Assembly: GCA_934572325.1 (NCBI GenBank)
Contig: CAKTKT010000028.1
Coordinates: 1-22,913, forward strand
Length of the DNA: 22,913 nucleotides
Reading direction: 5' to 3'
Source of the DNA: an uncultured Oscillospiraceae bacterium
GTDB lineage: Bacteria; Bacillota; Clostridia; Oscillospirales; Oscillospiraceae
The notes beneath the pieces are model-generated. The model saw only the letters and a program-made list of their open reading frames with translations. It did no database searches and was not told where the DNA came from. Positions 1-6,991 of the stretch are shown here, one piece after another (position 1 is the stretch's first letter; each line of letters begins with the position of its first letter). The position numbers and the translations under genes are program-made.

Positions 1-22
1 TACTCCTTTTGGCATAGAAAAA

Positions 23-70
23 CACCCCCACTTGTTAGATAGTATATCATACTGTCTAACAAATGGGGTG
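23..70 (-). terminator. Intrinsic terminator of the leftward SpoU gene, also palindromic
   Basis: Arms 23-28 (CACCCC) and 65-70 (GGGGTG) pair. Inside them TTGTTAGA at 32-39 pairs with TCTAACAA at 55-62, and AGTAT at 41-45 pairs with ATACT at 49-53, with a 3-base loop. Read on the minus strand the hairpin is followed by TTTTT, as in a Rho-independent terminator, and lies 39 bases after the stop codon of the methyltransferase gene. The AT-rich inner palindrome could also be an operator for a leftward gene off the window, since the minus strand carries AAAGGAG at the extreme left edge. Confidence 0.75.
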
Positions 71-108
71 CTGTTCAGTGCGGACAGCCGGTTTATTTCA
101 TGCCTTTT

Positions 109-927
109 TCACTTTTCACACTTTCCGAGCTGATAGAACGCCACGGCGCTTGCCGCCGCGACGTTGAGGGAGTCCACCCCGTTAGACATGGGGATGCGCA
201 CGGTGTAGTCACACTCGGCAATGGTCGCGTCTGCAAGCCCGTCCCCCTCCGTGCCGAGCACGACGGCGAGGCGCTCCTCCGATGCAAGGCGCGGGTCGGC
301 AAGGCTGAGCGAATCCTCCCGAAGCGCCATTGCCGCCGTTTTGAAGCCCAGAGCGTGCAGAAGCGCCGTCCACTGCCGCCCCTCCGGCAGATACGTCCAC
401 GGCACCTGAAACACCGTTCCCATGCTCACGCGCACGGCGCGGCGGTACAGCGGGTCGCTCCCCTCGCTTGTGAGCAGCACGGCGTCCATCCCCAGCGCCG
501 CCGCCGAGCGGAAGATCGCGCCGATGTTCGTCGGGTTCATCACGTTTTCCAGCACCGCCACGCGCGTCATGCCGCGCAGCAGCTCCTCCGCCGGAGCAAG
601 CCGCGGGCGGCGCATGGCGCAGAGCATCCCGCGTGTGAGGTTAAAGCCCGTCAGCGCGGTCAGCACCTCTGTCGGCGCGGCGTACACCGGTATATCCCCG
701 CAGCGGGCGATTAGCGCGCGCCCCTTGCCCTCCACGTGCTTCGTCTCCATCAGAAACGACGTCGGCTCGCACAGCGCGTCCAGCGCCCGCTCTATCACGA
801 CGGGGCTCTCCGCGATGAAAAGCGCGTTTTCCGGATGCGCGCGGTTGACGAGCTGGTTTTCCGTCAGGCGGGCGTATATGTCCAGCTCCGGCGCGGAAAA
901 ATCTGTTATTTCGATAATATTCGGCAT
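109..927 (-). CDS. SpoU/TrmH-family RNA 2'-O-methyltransferase
   Basis: A 272-residue protein that should transfer a methyl group from S-adenosylmethionine to a ribose 2'-OH of tRNA or rRNA in the cytoplasm. The three SPOUT knot motifs are present in order: NVMNPTNIGAIFRSAAAL at about 128-145, VVLGTEGDGL at about 222-231, and IPMSNGVDSLNVAAAS at 245-260. The first 110 residues resemble the substrate-binding N-terminal extension of this family, and the length is normal. The ATG at 927 is preceded on the minus strand by AGAGAGG, which supports this start. It is transcribed alone, divergently from the importer operon. The exact RNA target cannot be told from sequence; TrmH, RlmB and TsnR-like members share these motifs. 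Confidence 0.93.
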   Translation of the reverse strand: MPNIIEITDFSAPELDIYARLTENQLVNRAHPENALFIAESPVVIERALDALCEPTSFLMETKHVEGKGRALIARCGDIPVYAAPTEVLTALTGFNLTRGMLCAMRRPRLAPAEELLRGMTRVAVLENVMNPTNIGAIFRSAAALGMDAVLLTSEGSDPLYRRAVRVSMGTVFQVPWTYLPEGRQWTALLHALGFKTAAMALREDSLSLADPRLASEERLAVVLGTEGDGLADATIAECDYTVRIPMSNGVDSLNVAAASAVAFYQLGKCEK

Positions 928-957
928 AATCTTGTCCTCTCTTTTATGACAGACATA

Positions 958-986
958 AGTATACCACGGCGAGCGCCGGATAAAAA
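958..986 (-). promoter_or_regulatory. Probable promoter of the SpoU methyltransferase gene
   Basis: On the minus strand a good -10 box TATACT (plus-strand 958-963) lies 17 bases from a weak -35 TTTTTA (981-986). The start codon is about 30 bases downstream. The -10 is convincing; the -35 is poor. Confidence 0.45.
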
Positions 987-1009
987 GTGCTCCTTATGCA
1001 AATTTATAT

Positions 1010-1021
1010 CCCCCATGGGGG
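1010..1021. promoter_or_regulatory. Perfect 12-bp palindrome CCCCCATGGGGG, candidate operator
   Basis: CCCCC at 1010-1014 and GGGGG at 1017-1021 flank AT, in a locally AT-rich stretch. It abuts the proposed -35 box of the importer operon (1023-1028), so a bound repressor would block that promoter. I do not recognise the motif as the site of a known regulator. Confidence 0.35.
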
Positions 1022-1022
1022 C

Positions 1023-1051
1023 TTAAAATGCTTCGCGCCATCTGCTATACT
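1023..1051 (+). promoter_or_regulatory. Probable promoter of the importer-methyltransferase-FmdE operon
   Basis: TTAAAA at 1023-1028 (four of six -35 bases) and TATACT at 1046-1051 (good -10) are 17 bases apart. The predicted transcription start near 1058 leaves a leader of roughly 27 bases before the ATG at 1085, too short for a riboswitch. Confidence 0.5.
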
Positions 1052-1084
1052 CACAGTCACCATATACAAGAGAGGTACGGCAAA

Positions 1085-2215
1085 ATGAAGAAGAAAATCA
1101 CGGCACTTATGCTCGCGCTTGCGATGATATTCGCGCTTGCCGCCTGCGGCGGCAGCGCCGCGCCCGCGCAGGAAAATCCTGCGCAGGAAAACGCCGCGCA
1201 GGAAATGCGCACCGTCACCGACACATGGGGGCGCGAGGTCGAGATACCTTACAGCGTTGAGCGCATCGTCTGTCTCGGCTCGGGCGCGCCGCGCATGGCG
1301 GCGTATCTTGACGTTGTGGGCATGATGGTCGGCGTTGAGGATCACGACAAGGATAGCTATACCGTTCTGCGCGACTATAACCCCGTATACCGCGACGAGA
1401 TAAAGGATCTGCCCGCCGTCGGTGCGGGCGGCGGCAGCGGCGCGAACAACGCCTATGCCGAGGAGCTAATCACCCTCGCGCCCGACGTTATCCTTGCGAG
1501 CTTCTCCGCCGAGGCGGCGGACGAGCTTTACGGGCAGACCGGTATCCCTGTCGTCTGCGTGCGCTATCTCAGCCGCGGCTTTGTGGACGAGAGCTTTTAC
1601 GGCGCGATGCGCGTTTTTGCCGAGGTAGTCGGCGCGCAGGAGCGCTGCGAGGCGGTGCTCACTTTCATCGACGAGTGCAAGCAGGAGCTCAAAAGCCACA
1701 CGGCGGACATCCCCGACAGCGGCAAGCAGACGGTTTACCCCGGCGCTGTCACGTTCTCCGGTCGGCACGGCTTCGGCGGAACGTATGCGCATTTCGGACC
1801 GTTCATCGGCGTGAACGCGCTGAACGTTGCGGACGAGGCGGAGGATCAGAACTATTACGAGGTCGATCTTGAAAAGGTCATCGAGTGGGATCCGGACGTT
1901 ATCTTCCTCGATCCGGGCAACATGGACCTTGTCAACGACGAGTATAACACCAACCCCGGCTTTTTTGATTCACTGCGCGCCGTGCGCGAGGGCAGGGTAT
2001 ACACGATGCCGTCGTTCAATAACTGCGGCACGAACATCAGCTACGCGCTCATGGACGCCTACTACGCGGGCGTTGTGCTCTATCCGGAGCGCTTTGCCGA
2101 CGTGACCATGCCCGAGCTCGGCGGGAGGATACTCGCCTTCATGCTCGGCAAGGACACCTTCGCCGAGATGGAGGAGGGCGGGCTGTACTACGGAACCCTG
2201 ACCATCGGAGAGTAA
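1085..2215 (+). CDS. FecB/BtuF-type ABC transporter substrate-binding lipoprotein
   Basis: A 376-residue secreted lipoprotein that should capture a metal chelate (siderophore, haem, corrinoid or similar) for the permease encoded next. The N-terminus has lysines at 2-4, a hydrophobic core and the lipobox LAAC, so the mature protein would start at Cys21 and carry lipid from Lgt. A low-complexity AQEN-type linker follows, then the TroA-like two-lobe fold: VTDTWGREVEIPYSVERIVC at the start, LAPDVILASF in the first lobe and WDPDVIFLDP in the second. The ATG at 1085 is chosen over the in-frame upstream ATG at 1028 because AGAGAGG stands in front of it and the signal peptide begins there. Six bases separate its stop from the next start. 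Substrate is not determinable; the downstream FmdE-like gene hints at a metal or metal-cofactor rather than ordinary ferric siderophore. Confidence 0.92.
   Translation: MKKKITALMLALAMIFALAACGGSAAPAQENPAQENAAQEMRTVTDTWGREVEIPYSVERIVCLGSGAPRMAAYLDVVGMMVGVEDHDKDSYTVLRDYNPVYRDEIKDLPAVGAGGGSGANNAYAEELITLAPDVILASFSAEAADELYGQTGIPVVCVRYLSRGFVDESFYGAMRVFAEVVGAQERCEAVLTFIDECKQELKSHTADIPDSGKQTVYPGAVTFSGRHGFGGTYAHFGPFIGVNALNVADEAEDQNYYEVDLEKVIEWDPDVIFLDPGNMDLVNDEYNTNPGFFDSLRAVREGRVYTMPSFNNCGTNISYALMDAYYAGVVLYPERFADVTMPELGGRILAFMLGKDTFAEMEEGGLYYGTLTIGE
1166..1205 (+). repeat. Three direct copies of GCGCAGGAAA, 15-bp period
   Basis: Copies start at 1166, 1181 and 1196. They encode the repeated AQEN linker directly after the lipidated cysteine of the binding protein. 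The in-frame period means copy changes would only lengthen or shorten the tether. Confidence 0.8.
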
Positions 2216-2221
2216 ACGGCT

Positions 2222-3301
2222 TTGAACAGAGAGGGTCTGAAATCGCTCAGCCATGAGTATGAGCGGTATATATGGAAAAAGTGGCTTGTGCTGCTGATAA
2301 TGCTCGCGCTCACGCTCGCCGCGGGGCTTGTCTCCCTCGCGGCTGGCTCGGCGGGGCTGTCGGCGCGGGAGGTCATGCTCGCCGTGCTGCACCGCGGCGA
2401 TATGCGCACGGAGACGATAATATGGAATGTGCGCATGCCGAAGCTGGCGACTGCCGCCGCAGTCGGCACGGCGCTTGCGATGAGCGGGTGCGTGATGCAG
2501 AACGTTCTGCGAAACCCGCTCGCCTCGTCGTCCACGCTGGGCGTGTCGCAGGGGGCGTCGTTCGGCGCGGCGGTCGCCATCGTGTACCTCGGCGCGGGCA
2601 TACAGGTCAACGCCGGAGGCACGTCCTCCGCGCTGACCGTGACCAACCCCGCCCTCGTGACGCTGTGCGCGTTCGCGGGCGGCATGGCGACGACGGTCGT
2701 CATCCTCGCCCTCTCGCGTCTGCGCGGCGTGACTCCGGCGACGATGGTGCTCGCGGGCGTGGCGCTCAGCTCCATGTTCACCGGCGGCACGGCGCTCATC
2801 CAGTATTTCTGCGACGACGTCATGGTCGCCACGGTCGTCTACTGGACGTTCGGCAGTCTTGGGCGCGCGGGCTGGCGCGACATCGCCATCATCGCGGCGC
2901 TCTCTGCGGGCGCGCTTTTCTACTTTATCTTCAACCGCTGGAACTACAACGCCATGGAGAGCGGCACGAGCACCGCGAAGAGCCTCGGCGTGCCCGTGGA
3001 CGCGCTGATACTGTGCAGCATGGCGGTGTGTGCGCTCATCTCGTCCGTGGCGGTGGCGTTCGTCGGCTGCATCAGCTTCATCGGGCTCATCGCGCCGCAC
3101 ATCATGCGCCGCTTTCTCGGCAACGACTACCGCTTTCTCATCCCCGGCTCAGCCCTGTGCGGCGCGGCGCTGCTTATAGCGTCGGACATCGTCTCGCGCA
3201 CGCTCATCTCCCCCACGGTGCTGCCGATAGGCGCACTCACGTCGTTTCTCGGCGCGCCGCTGTTTTTGTACCTTATCATAAAGCGAGGCGGGATGAAATG
3301 A
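2222..3301 (+). CDS. FecCD-family ABC transporter permease
   Basis: A 359-residue polytopic membrane protein forming the channel of a type II metal-chelate importer of the BtuC/FhuB/FecCD family. Many hydrophobic segments are visible. The family signatures NVRMPKLATAAAVGTALAMS near 65, NPLASSSTLGVSQGASFGAA near 100, and GLIAPHIMRRFLGNDYRFLI near 285 are intact, and the C-terminus has the usual LPIGALTSFLGAPLFLYLI. Translation probably starts at TTG 2222, nine bases after GGAGAG (2207-2212), which lies at the stop of the binding-protein gene. The stop overlaps the ATPase start as ATGA. Only one permease gene is present, so the channel is expected to be a homodimer. Confidence 0.93.
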   Translation: MNREGLKSLSHEYERYIWKKWLVLLIMLALTLAAGLVSLAAGSAGLSAREVMLAVLHRGDMRTETIIWNVRMPKLATAAAVGTALAMSGCVMQNVLRNPLASSSTLGVSQGASFGAAVAIVYLGAGIQVNAGGTSSALTVTNPALVTLCAFAGGMATTVVILALSRLRGVTPATMVLAGVALSSMFTGGTALIQYFCDDVMVATVVYWTFGSLGRAGWRDIAIIAALSAGALFYFIFNRWNYNAMESGTSTAKSLGVPVDALILCSMAVCALISSVAVAFVGCISFIGLIAPHIMRRFLGNDYRFLIPGSALCGAALLIASDIVSRTLISPTVLPIGALTSFLGAPLFLYLIIKRGGMK

Positions 3302-4065
3302 TAGAAGTGACCGATCTCTGCTTTTCCTACGGCAGGGAGGATATACTGCGCGGCGTGAGCTTTGCCGCCGCAGACGGCGAGTGCGTCGGTATTCTGGGCA
3401 ACAACGGCGCGGGCAAGAGCACGCTCGTCACCTGCATCAACCGCATAAACACGCCCAGCGCGGGCAGGGTGCTGCTCGACGGGGCGGACGTCGCCGCGCT
3501 GACGAGGCGCGCCCTCGCGCAGAGCATCGCCTACGTCGCGCAGAAGAACGAGCAGACGCAGACAACGGTTTTCGACAGTGTTCTGCTCGGGCGCAAGCCG
3601 TATATAAAATGGGCGGTCGGCGGCGAGGACGTCGCCGTCTGCGAGGAGATGATAGCGCGCGTCGGACTGGAGGCGCTGCGCCTGCGCCCGTTGGACGAGC
3701 TTTCGGGCGGCGAGCTGCAAAAGGTGATGCTCGCCCGTGCGCTCGTGCAGCAGCCGCGCGTGCTGCTGCTCGACGAGCCGACGAGCAACCTTGACCCGAA
3801 AAACCAATATGAGATGATGAAGCTCGTGCGCTCCGTCGCCGACGAAAAGCACATAACCGTGCTCATCGTCATCCACGATCTCACTCTCGCCCTGCGCTTT
3901 TGCGACAGGTTTCTGCTGATGAAGGACGGCGCGGTCTACGCGAGCGGCGGCGCGGGCGTGCTGACGGACGCGAACATCTATCCGGTCTACGGTATGCACG
4001 GCTATGTCGATAGCGTGCGCGGCGTGCCGGTCGTCATCATGCAGGAGGACGACTATGCGGGCTGA
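3298..4065 (+). CDS. FecE/BtuD-type ABC transporter ATP-binding protein
   Basis: A 255-residue cytoplasmic ATPase that powers the importer. The motifs are all in place: Walker A GNNGAGKST at 34-42, Q-loop VAQKNEQTQ near 80-88, signature LSGGELQKVMLARAL at 135-149, Walker B VLLLDEPTSNLD at 155-166, and the switch histidine in VIHDL (His193). The real start is ATG 3298, overlapping the permease stop by four bases. The same frame stays open upstream to 2272, but that stretch is the permease read out of frame and lacks domain logic. It overlaps the methyltransferase start by 11 bases. Confidence 0.95.
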   Translation: MIEVTDLCFSYGREDILRGVSFAAADGECVGILGNNGAGKSTLVTCINRINTPSAGRVLLDGADVAALTRRALAQSIAYVAQKNEQTQTTVFDSVLLGRKPYIKWAVGGEDVAVCEEMIARVGLEALRLRPLDELSGGELQKVMLARALVQQPRVLLLDEPTSNLDPKNQYEMMKLVRSVADEKHITVLIVIHDLTLALRFCDRFLLMKDGAVYASGGAGVLTDANIYPVYGMHGYVDSVRGVPVVIMQEDDYAG

Positions 4066-4852
4066 CACGGGAAAATGGGACGGCGCGGCGGCGGACTACC
4101 AGAAGGTTTTCGCCCTCGGTATAAACGAATACAACGTAAGGCAGCTTCGCTTCTGGCAGGAGCGCGGCATGATAGCTTCGGGCTGCCGCGTGCTGGACAT
4201 CGGGTGCGGCGTGGGAAAATACGGGGTGTACCTCGCGCAGCTAGGCTGTGACGTGACGCTCATCGACATATCCGCAAAGATGATAGAGTGTGCGCGGCGC
4301 AACATGGCGGCGGCGGAAACGCCGTGGCGGGCGCTGTGCTGTGATTTTGACGAGGTCACGGGCGCGGAGGACGTGTTCGCATCGGGCTTTGACTTTGCCA
4401 TATCCACGATGTCCCCCGCCGTGCATGACGCCGCCACAGTGCGCAAAATGAGCCGCATGACGCACGGCTGGTGCTTCATCACCCGATTTTACGACTGGCG
4501 GCAGCCGTTCCGCGACGAGCTGATGGCGGCGGTCGGGCTCATCCCGCGCCCCGCCTTCGAGCGCGATTTGAAAACGGACTGCGCGGAGCTGATAAGCGCC
4601 GTCAGGGCGGTCGGGTACGCGCCGACGGTGGACTATGTCGATTACTGCTGGGCGGACAGGCGCACGGTCGGCGAGATGGCGGACTATATGCGCCGCAATT
4701 ACTTCCCGCATGACCCGCACGCGGACGCTCTGCACGAGAGAATGTGTGCGCATCTGCGCCAAATATGCTATAATGACGGCACGGTCAGCGACAGCGTGAG
4801 CACGAAGGTCGCGCGGATATACTGGAAAACGGAGGAATTAGCATGGAAATAA
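4055..4852 (+). CDS. Class I SAM-dependent methyltransferase of the importer operon
   Basis: A 265-residue methyltransferase. Motif I VLDIGCGVGKYGVYLAQLG at about 46-64 ends in an acidic position of the second strand (VTLIDIS), and the motif IV region reads AISTMSPAVHD. The C-terminal half is not one I can assign to a substrate class. ATG 4055 follows AGGAGG (4043-4048) by six bases and lies inside the end of the ATPase gene; the longer in-frame version from 4004 would have no ribosome site. Its stop overlaps the FmdE-like gene by 10 bases, so the two should be made together. The acceptor could be an imported chelate, a cofactor, or a small molecule used as metal ligand; this is inference from context only. 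Confidence 0.85.
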   Translation: MRADTGKWDGAAADYQKVFALGINEYNVRQLRFWQERGMIASGCRVLDIGCGVGKYGVYLAQLGCDVTLIDISAKMIECARRNMAAAETPWRALCCDFDEVTGAEDVFASGFDFAISTMSPAVHDAATVRKMSRMTHGWCFITRFYDWRQPFRDELMAAVGLIPRPAFERDLKTDCAELISAVRAVGYAPTVDYVDYCWADRRTVGEMADYMRRNYFPHDPHADALHERMCAHLRQICYNDGTVSDSVSTKVARIYWKTEELAWK

Positions 4853-5256
4853 AAGAGCTGTACAAAAAAGCCGGAGAGCTGCACGGGCACTACTGCCCGG
4901 GGCTTGCCATCGGCGTGCGAGCCGCGGCGGAGGCGCTGGCGATACTCAAGGTCGGGCGCGGCGAGCGCGGGCTGTACTGCATCGCCGAGCAGCGCGCGTG
5001 CTATCTCGACGGCATACAGGCGGTGTTCGGCACGACGATGGGCAATAAAAATATCGAGCTGCGCGAGACAGGCGAGACGGCGTTCAACTTCTATGACCGC
5101 GCGGGCGGGCAGAGCGTCCGCCTTTTCGTCAAGCCTCAGCCGGAGGGGCTGGGGCGCGCGGAGAAGACGGAGCTTATCCTCACCGCCGCGTTTGACGAGG
5201 TGTTCGAGCGCACCCCCGTCCGCTTCTCCGCGCCGGAGTATACGCCGAAAACGTGA
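4843..5256 (+). CDS. Short FmdE-like putative metal-binding protein
   Basis: A 137-residue protein matching the N-terminal domain of the FmdE family (formylmethanofuran dehydrogenase subunit E-like). Signatures are HGHYCPGLAIGVRAAAEAL at about 14-32, a second cysteine in RACYLDGIQ (Cys53), GTTMGNKN at 63-70, and the family-typical ETGETAFNFYDR. His14, His16, Cys18 and Cys53 are plausible metal ligands. No C-terminal zinc ribbon is present, and no other formylmethanofuran dehydrogenase genes occur here, so a methanogenesis role is unlikely. GGAGG stands in front of ATG 4843. As last gene of the operon it may hold, sense or insert the imported metal or cofactor; that is inference. Confidence 0.85.
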   Translation: MEIKELYKKAGELHGHYCPGLAIGVRAAAEALAILKVGRGERGLYCIAEQRACYLDGIQAVFGTTMGNKNIELRETGETAFNFYDRAGGQSVRLFVKPQPEGLGRAEKTELILTAAFDEVFERTPVRFSAPEYTPKT

Positions 5257-5258
5257 GC

Positions 5259-5291
5259 AAAAAGCCATCGGGAGTGTGACCGATGGCTTTT
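5259..5291 (+). terminator. Intrinsic terminator after the FmdE-like gene
   Basis: AAAAGCCATCGG (5260-5271) and CCGATGGCTTTT (5280-5291) form a perfect 12-bp stem with an 8-base loop. It begins three bases after the operon's last stop codon and ends in a T-run; the A-run on the other side would allow two-way use. Confidence 0.88.
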
Positions 5292-5334
5292 CGCGCCGCG
5301 CAGCGCAACCAAAGATAACAAGCATCATAAAAAT

Positions 5335-5363
5335 TTGACAAGCGCAGTTGGTGGTAATATCCG
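5335..5363 (+). promoter_or_regulatory. Candidate promoter of the hydrolase-regulator pair
   Basis: A consensus -35 TTGACA at 5335-5340 is followed by TGGTAATAT at 5352-5360 (extended -10-like, 14-base spacing) or TATCCG at 5358-5363 (17 bases). A second pair, TTTACA 5373-5378 with TATAAC 5397-5402 at 18 bases, would start transcription almost on the ribosome site, so the first is preferred. Confidence 0.4.
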
Positions 5364-5420
5364 CAGGCATGGTTTACAATATTCATACGTTCTTGATATA
5401 ACGGAAATTGGAGGAACAGT

Positions 5421-6482
5421 ATGAAAACCGTGCCGAATGTCATCCTCATCACCATCTGCGCCGTCATTCTCACCGCCGCGGCGGCGTTCGGCGCGTACTG
5501 GTACAAAAACGTGCACTGGTACGACAGATACGAGCGCGCGCTGGCGCGCGCCGGAGCGCGGGAGAAGCAGGCGGCGCTCCCCGGCGGGCGCGTCATCAAC
5601 TACGGCGAGGTGGAAAACGATAAGCCCGCCCTGCTGCTTATCCACGGGCAGATGAGCGTCTGGGAGGATTACGCCCTCGTGCTGCCCGCGCTCGGCGAGC
5701 GCTGGCACGTCTACGCCGTCGATGTGTACGGTCACGGCGGCTCGACGCACGACGAGAGCCTTTATTACCTCGACATAAACGGCGACGACCTCATCCGGTT
5801 CATTGACAACGTGATAGGCAGCCCCACCGTCGTCGCCGGACACTCCAACGGCGCGCTCACGGCGGCGTATATCGCGGCATACGGCGGGGCGAATGTCGTG
5901 GGCGCGGTGCTGGAGGATCCGCCCGTGTTCTCTACCGAGGGCGAGGGCTGGGAGGAGAGCTTTGCGTATCTCGACACGTATAAGACCCTGCACGAGTATG
6001 ACCTGTCCGACAAGTCGGAGTGCTGGGAGGCGTTCTATCTGCGCCGCTGCCTGTGGGGGCGGCTGTATATGGCGTCCTCCATGCCCGGCGTCGCCGACTA
6101 CGCCCAGAGCTATCACGACCGCCACCCCGGCGAGCCGGTGAAGATAGGCTTCATGCCGCCGTCCGTGTGGTCCGTGTTCCAATACGCGATGGAGTACGAT
6201 TTCGCCTACGGCGAGCGCTTTTACGATCTGAGCTGGAACAACGGCTTCACGCACGAGAGAATACTCGCGGACGTCAACGTGCCGTGTGTGTACATCCATG
6301 CGAGAGAGAGCGTGAGTGAGGACGGCACATATCTTTGCGCCGCATCGAGGGAGCAGGCGGAGCGCGCCGTCGGGTACATCGGCGATAACTGCACGCTCAT
6401 TGAGACCGACAGCAGCGACCATGTGATACATAGCGTTCACAGCGAGCTGTATATCGGCGCTGTAAATTCGCTTTTAAAGTGA
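5421..6482 (+). CDS. Membrane-anchored alpha/beta hydrolase
   Basis: A 353-residue protein with one N-terminal membrane segment (about residues 6-28) and an alpha/beta hydrolase fold, probably an esterase- or lipase-like enzyme facing the outside of the cell. Visible elements are the oxyanion-loop LLLIHGQMS (71-79), DVYGHGGST (101-109), the nucleophile elbow GHSNG with Ser142, and a likely catalytic His334 in SSDHVIH. A residue between them (Asp or Glu in the region around 295-305) would complete the triad but cannot be fixed by eye. A lid-like insertion lies around 175-265. GGAGG stands seven to eight bases before ATG 5421. The regulator gene starts nine bases after the stop, so the two are probably one transcript. 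Substrate is unknown. Confidence 0.85.
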   Translation: MKTVPNVILITICAVILTAAAAFGAYWYKNVHWYDRYERALARAGAREKQAALPGGRVINYGEVENDKPALLLIHGQMSVWEDYALVLPALGERWHVYAVDVYGHGGSTHDESLYYLDINGDDLIRFIDNVIGSPTVVAGHSNGALTAAYIAAYGGANVVGAVLEDPPVFSTEGEGWEESFAYLDTYKTLHEYDLSDKSECWEAFYLRRCLWGRLYMASSMPGVADYAQSYHDRHPGEPVKIGFMPPSVWSVFQYAMEYDFAYGERFYDLSWNNGFTHERILADVNVPCVYIHARESVSEDGTYLCAASREQAERAVGYIGDNCTLIETDSSDHVIHSVHSELYIGAVNSLLK

Positions 6483-6491
6483 GGGAAAACC

Positions 6492-6944
6492 ATGCTGAAA
6501 AACAACCTGACGATGCTGCGCGGCATCCACGGCTACTCTCAGGAGGAGATAGCCGAGAAGATCGGCATATCGCGGCAGGCGTATGCCAAGTGGGAGAGCG
6601 GCGCGACCGTGCCGGACGTCGAGAAATGCCGCCGCCTTGCCGAGGTATACGGCGTGACGATAGACGCGCTTTTGAAAACGGAGCGCGTCGAGGGTGCGGG
6701 CACGCTGCCGCCCGCGCCGAGGGGGAAGAACGTGTGGGGCTCGGTCATGATGAACGAGCGCGGTCAGCTTGTCATCCCCAAGGCGGCGCGCGAGCATTTC
6801 GGCTTTGAGCCCGGGCAGCGCTTCATCGTCCTCAGCGAGGATGCAGAGGGGCTCGCCCTCGTTCCGGCGGAGATATTCGAGGGGAAGCTGCGCCGTCTGG
6901 CGGAGCTGGCTCGGACGGTGGAGCAGACGGATCATTTATCATAG
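6492..6944 (+). CDS. XRE-type HTH regulator fused to an AbrB/SpoVT domain
   Basis: A 150-residue predicted DNA-binding protein with two DNA-binding modules. Residues 1-65 are a Cro/CI helix-turn-helix (SQEEIAEKIGISRQAYAKWE and the following VPDVEKCRRLAEVYGVTID). After a proline-rich linker, residues 83-130 form an AbrB/MazE/SpoVT swapped-hairpin unit (VMMNERGQLVIPKAAREHFG, then PGQRFIVLSED). AbrB domains dimerise, so the fusion would present a dimer carrying both folds. GAGGG overlapping the hydrolase stop precedes ATG 6492. Likely role is control of the hydrolase unit or of the adjacent transporter operon; no target is proven. The C-terminal tail is acidic and mildly helical. Confidence 0.88.
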   Translation: MLKNNLTMLRGIHGYSQEEIAEKIGISRQAYAKWESGATVPDVEKCRRLAEVYGVTIDALLKTERVEGAGTLPPAPRGKNVWGSVMMNERGQLVIPKAAREHFGFEPGQRFIVLSEDAEGLALVPAEIFEGKLRRLAELARTVEQTDHLS

Positions 6945-6956
6945 ATTGGCTCGGTT

Positions 6957-6989
6957 TTTGCCTCACTTTCAGACGGAAAGAGAGGCAAA
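6957..6989. promoter_or_regulatory. 33-base hairpin between the regulator and the ECF gene
   Basis: TTTGCCTC (6957-6964) pairs perfectly with GAGGCAAA (6982-6989), and inside CTTTC (6966-6970) pairs with GAAAG (6976-6980) across one A-A mismatch. No T-run follows on either strand, so it is a weak terminator candidate. It sits 14 bases upstream of the next -35 box and could act there as a site or RNA barrier. Confidence 0.5.
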
Positions 6990-6991
6990 TC

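Noticed and set aside
928..1084. Riboswitch (for example cobalamin) in front of the importer operon
   Set aside because: The predicted leader is only about 27 bases and shows no known riboswitch core.
1970..3100. Long minus-strand ORF opposite the binding protein and permease
   Set aside because: Arg/His/Ala-rich, no domain, no ribosome site; expected where GC-rich codons are read backwards.
2272..3297. An open frame that extends the ATP-binding protein upstream by 342 codons
   Set aside because: It is the FecCD permease gene read in another frame; the ATPase domain begins exactly at ATG 3298 with the usual ATGA overlap.
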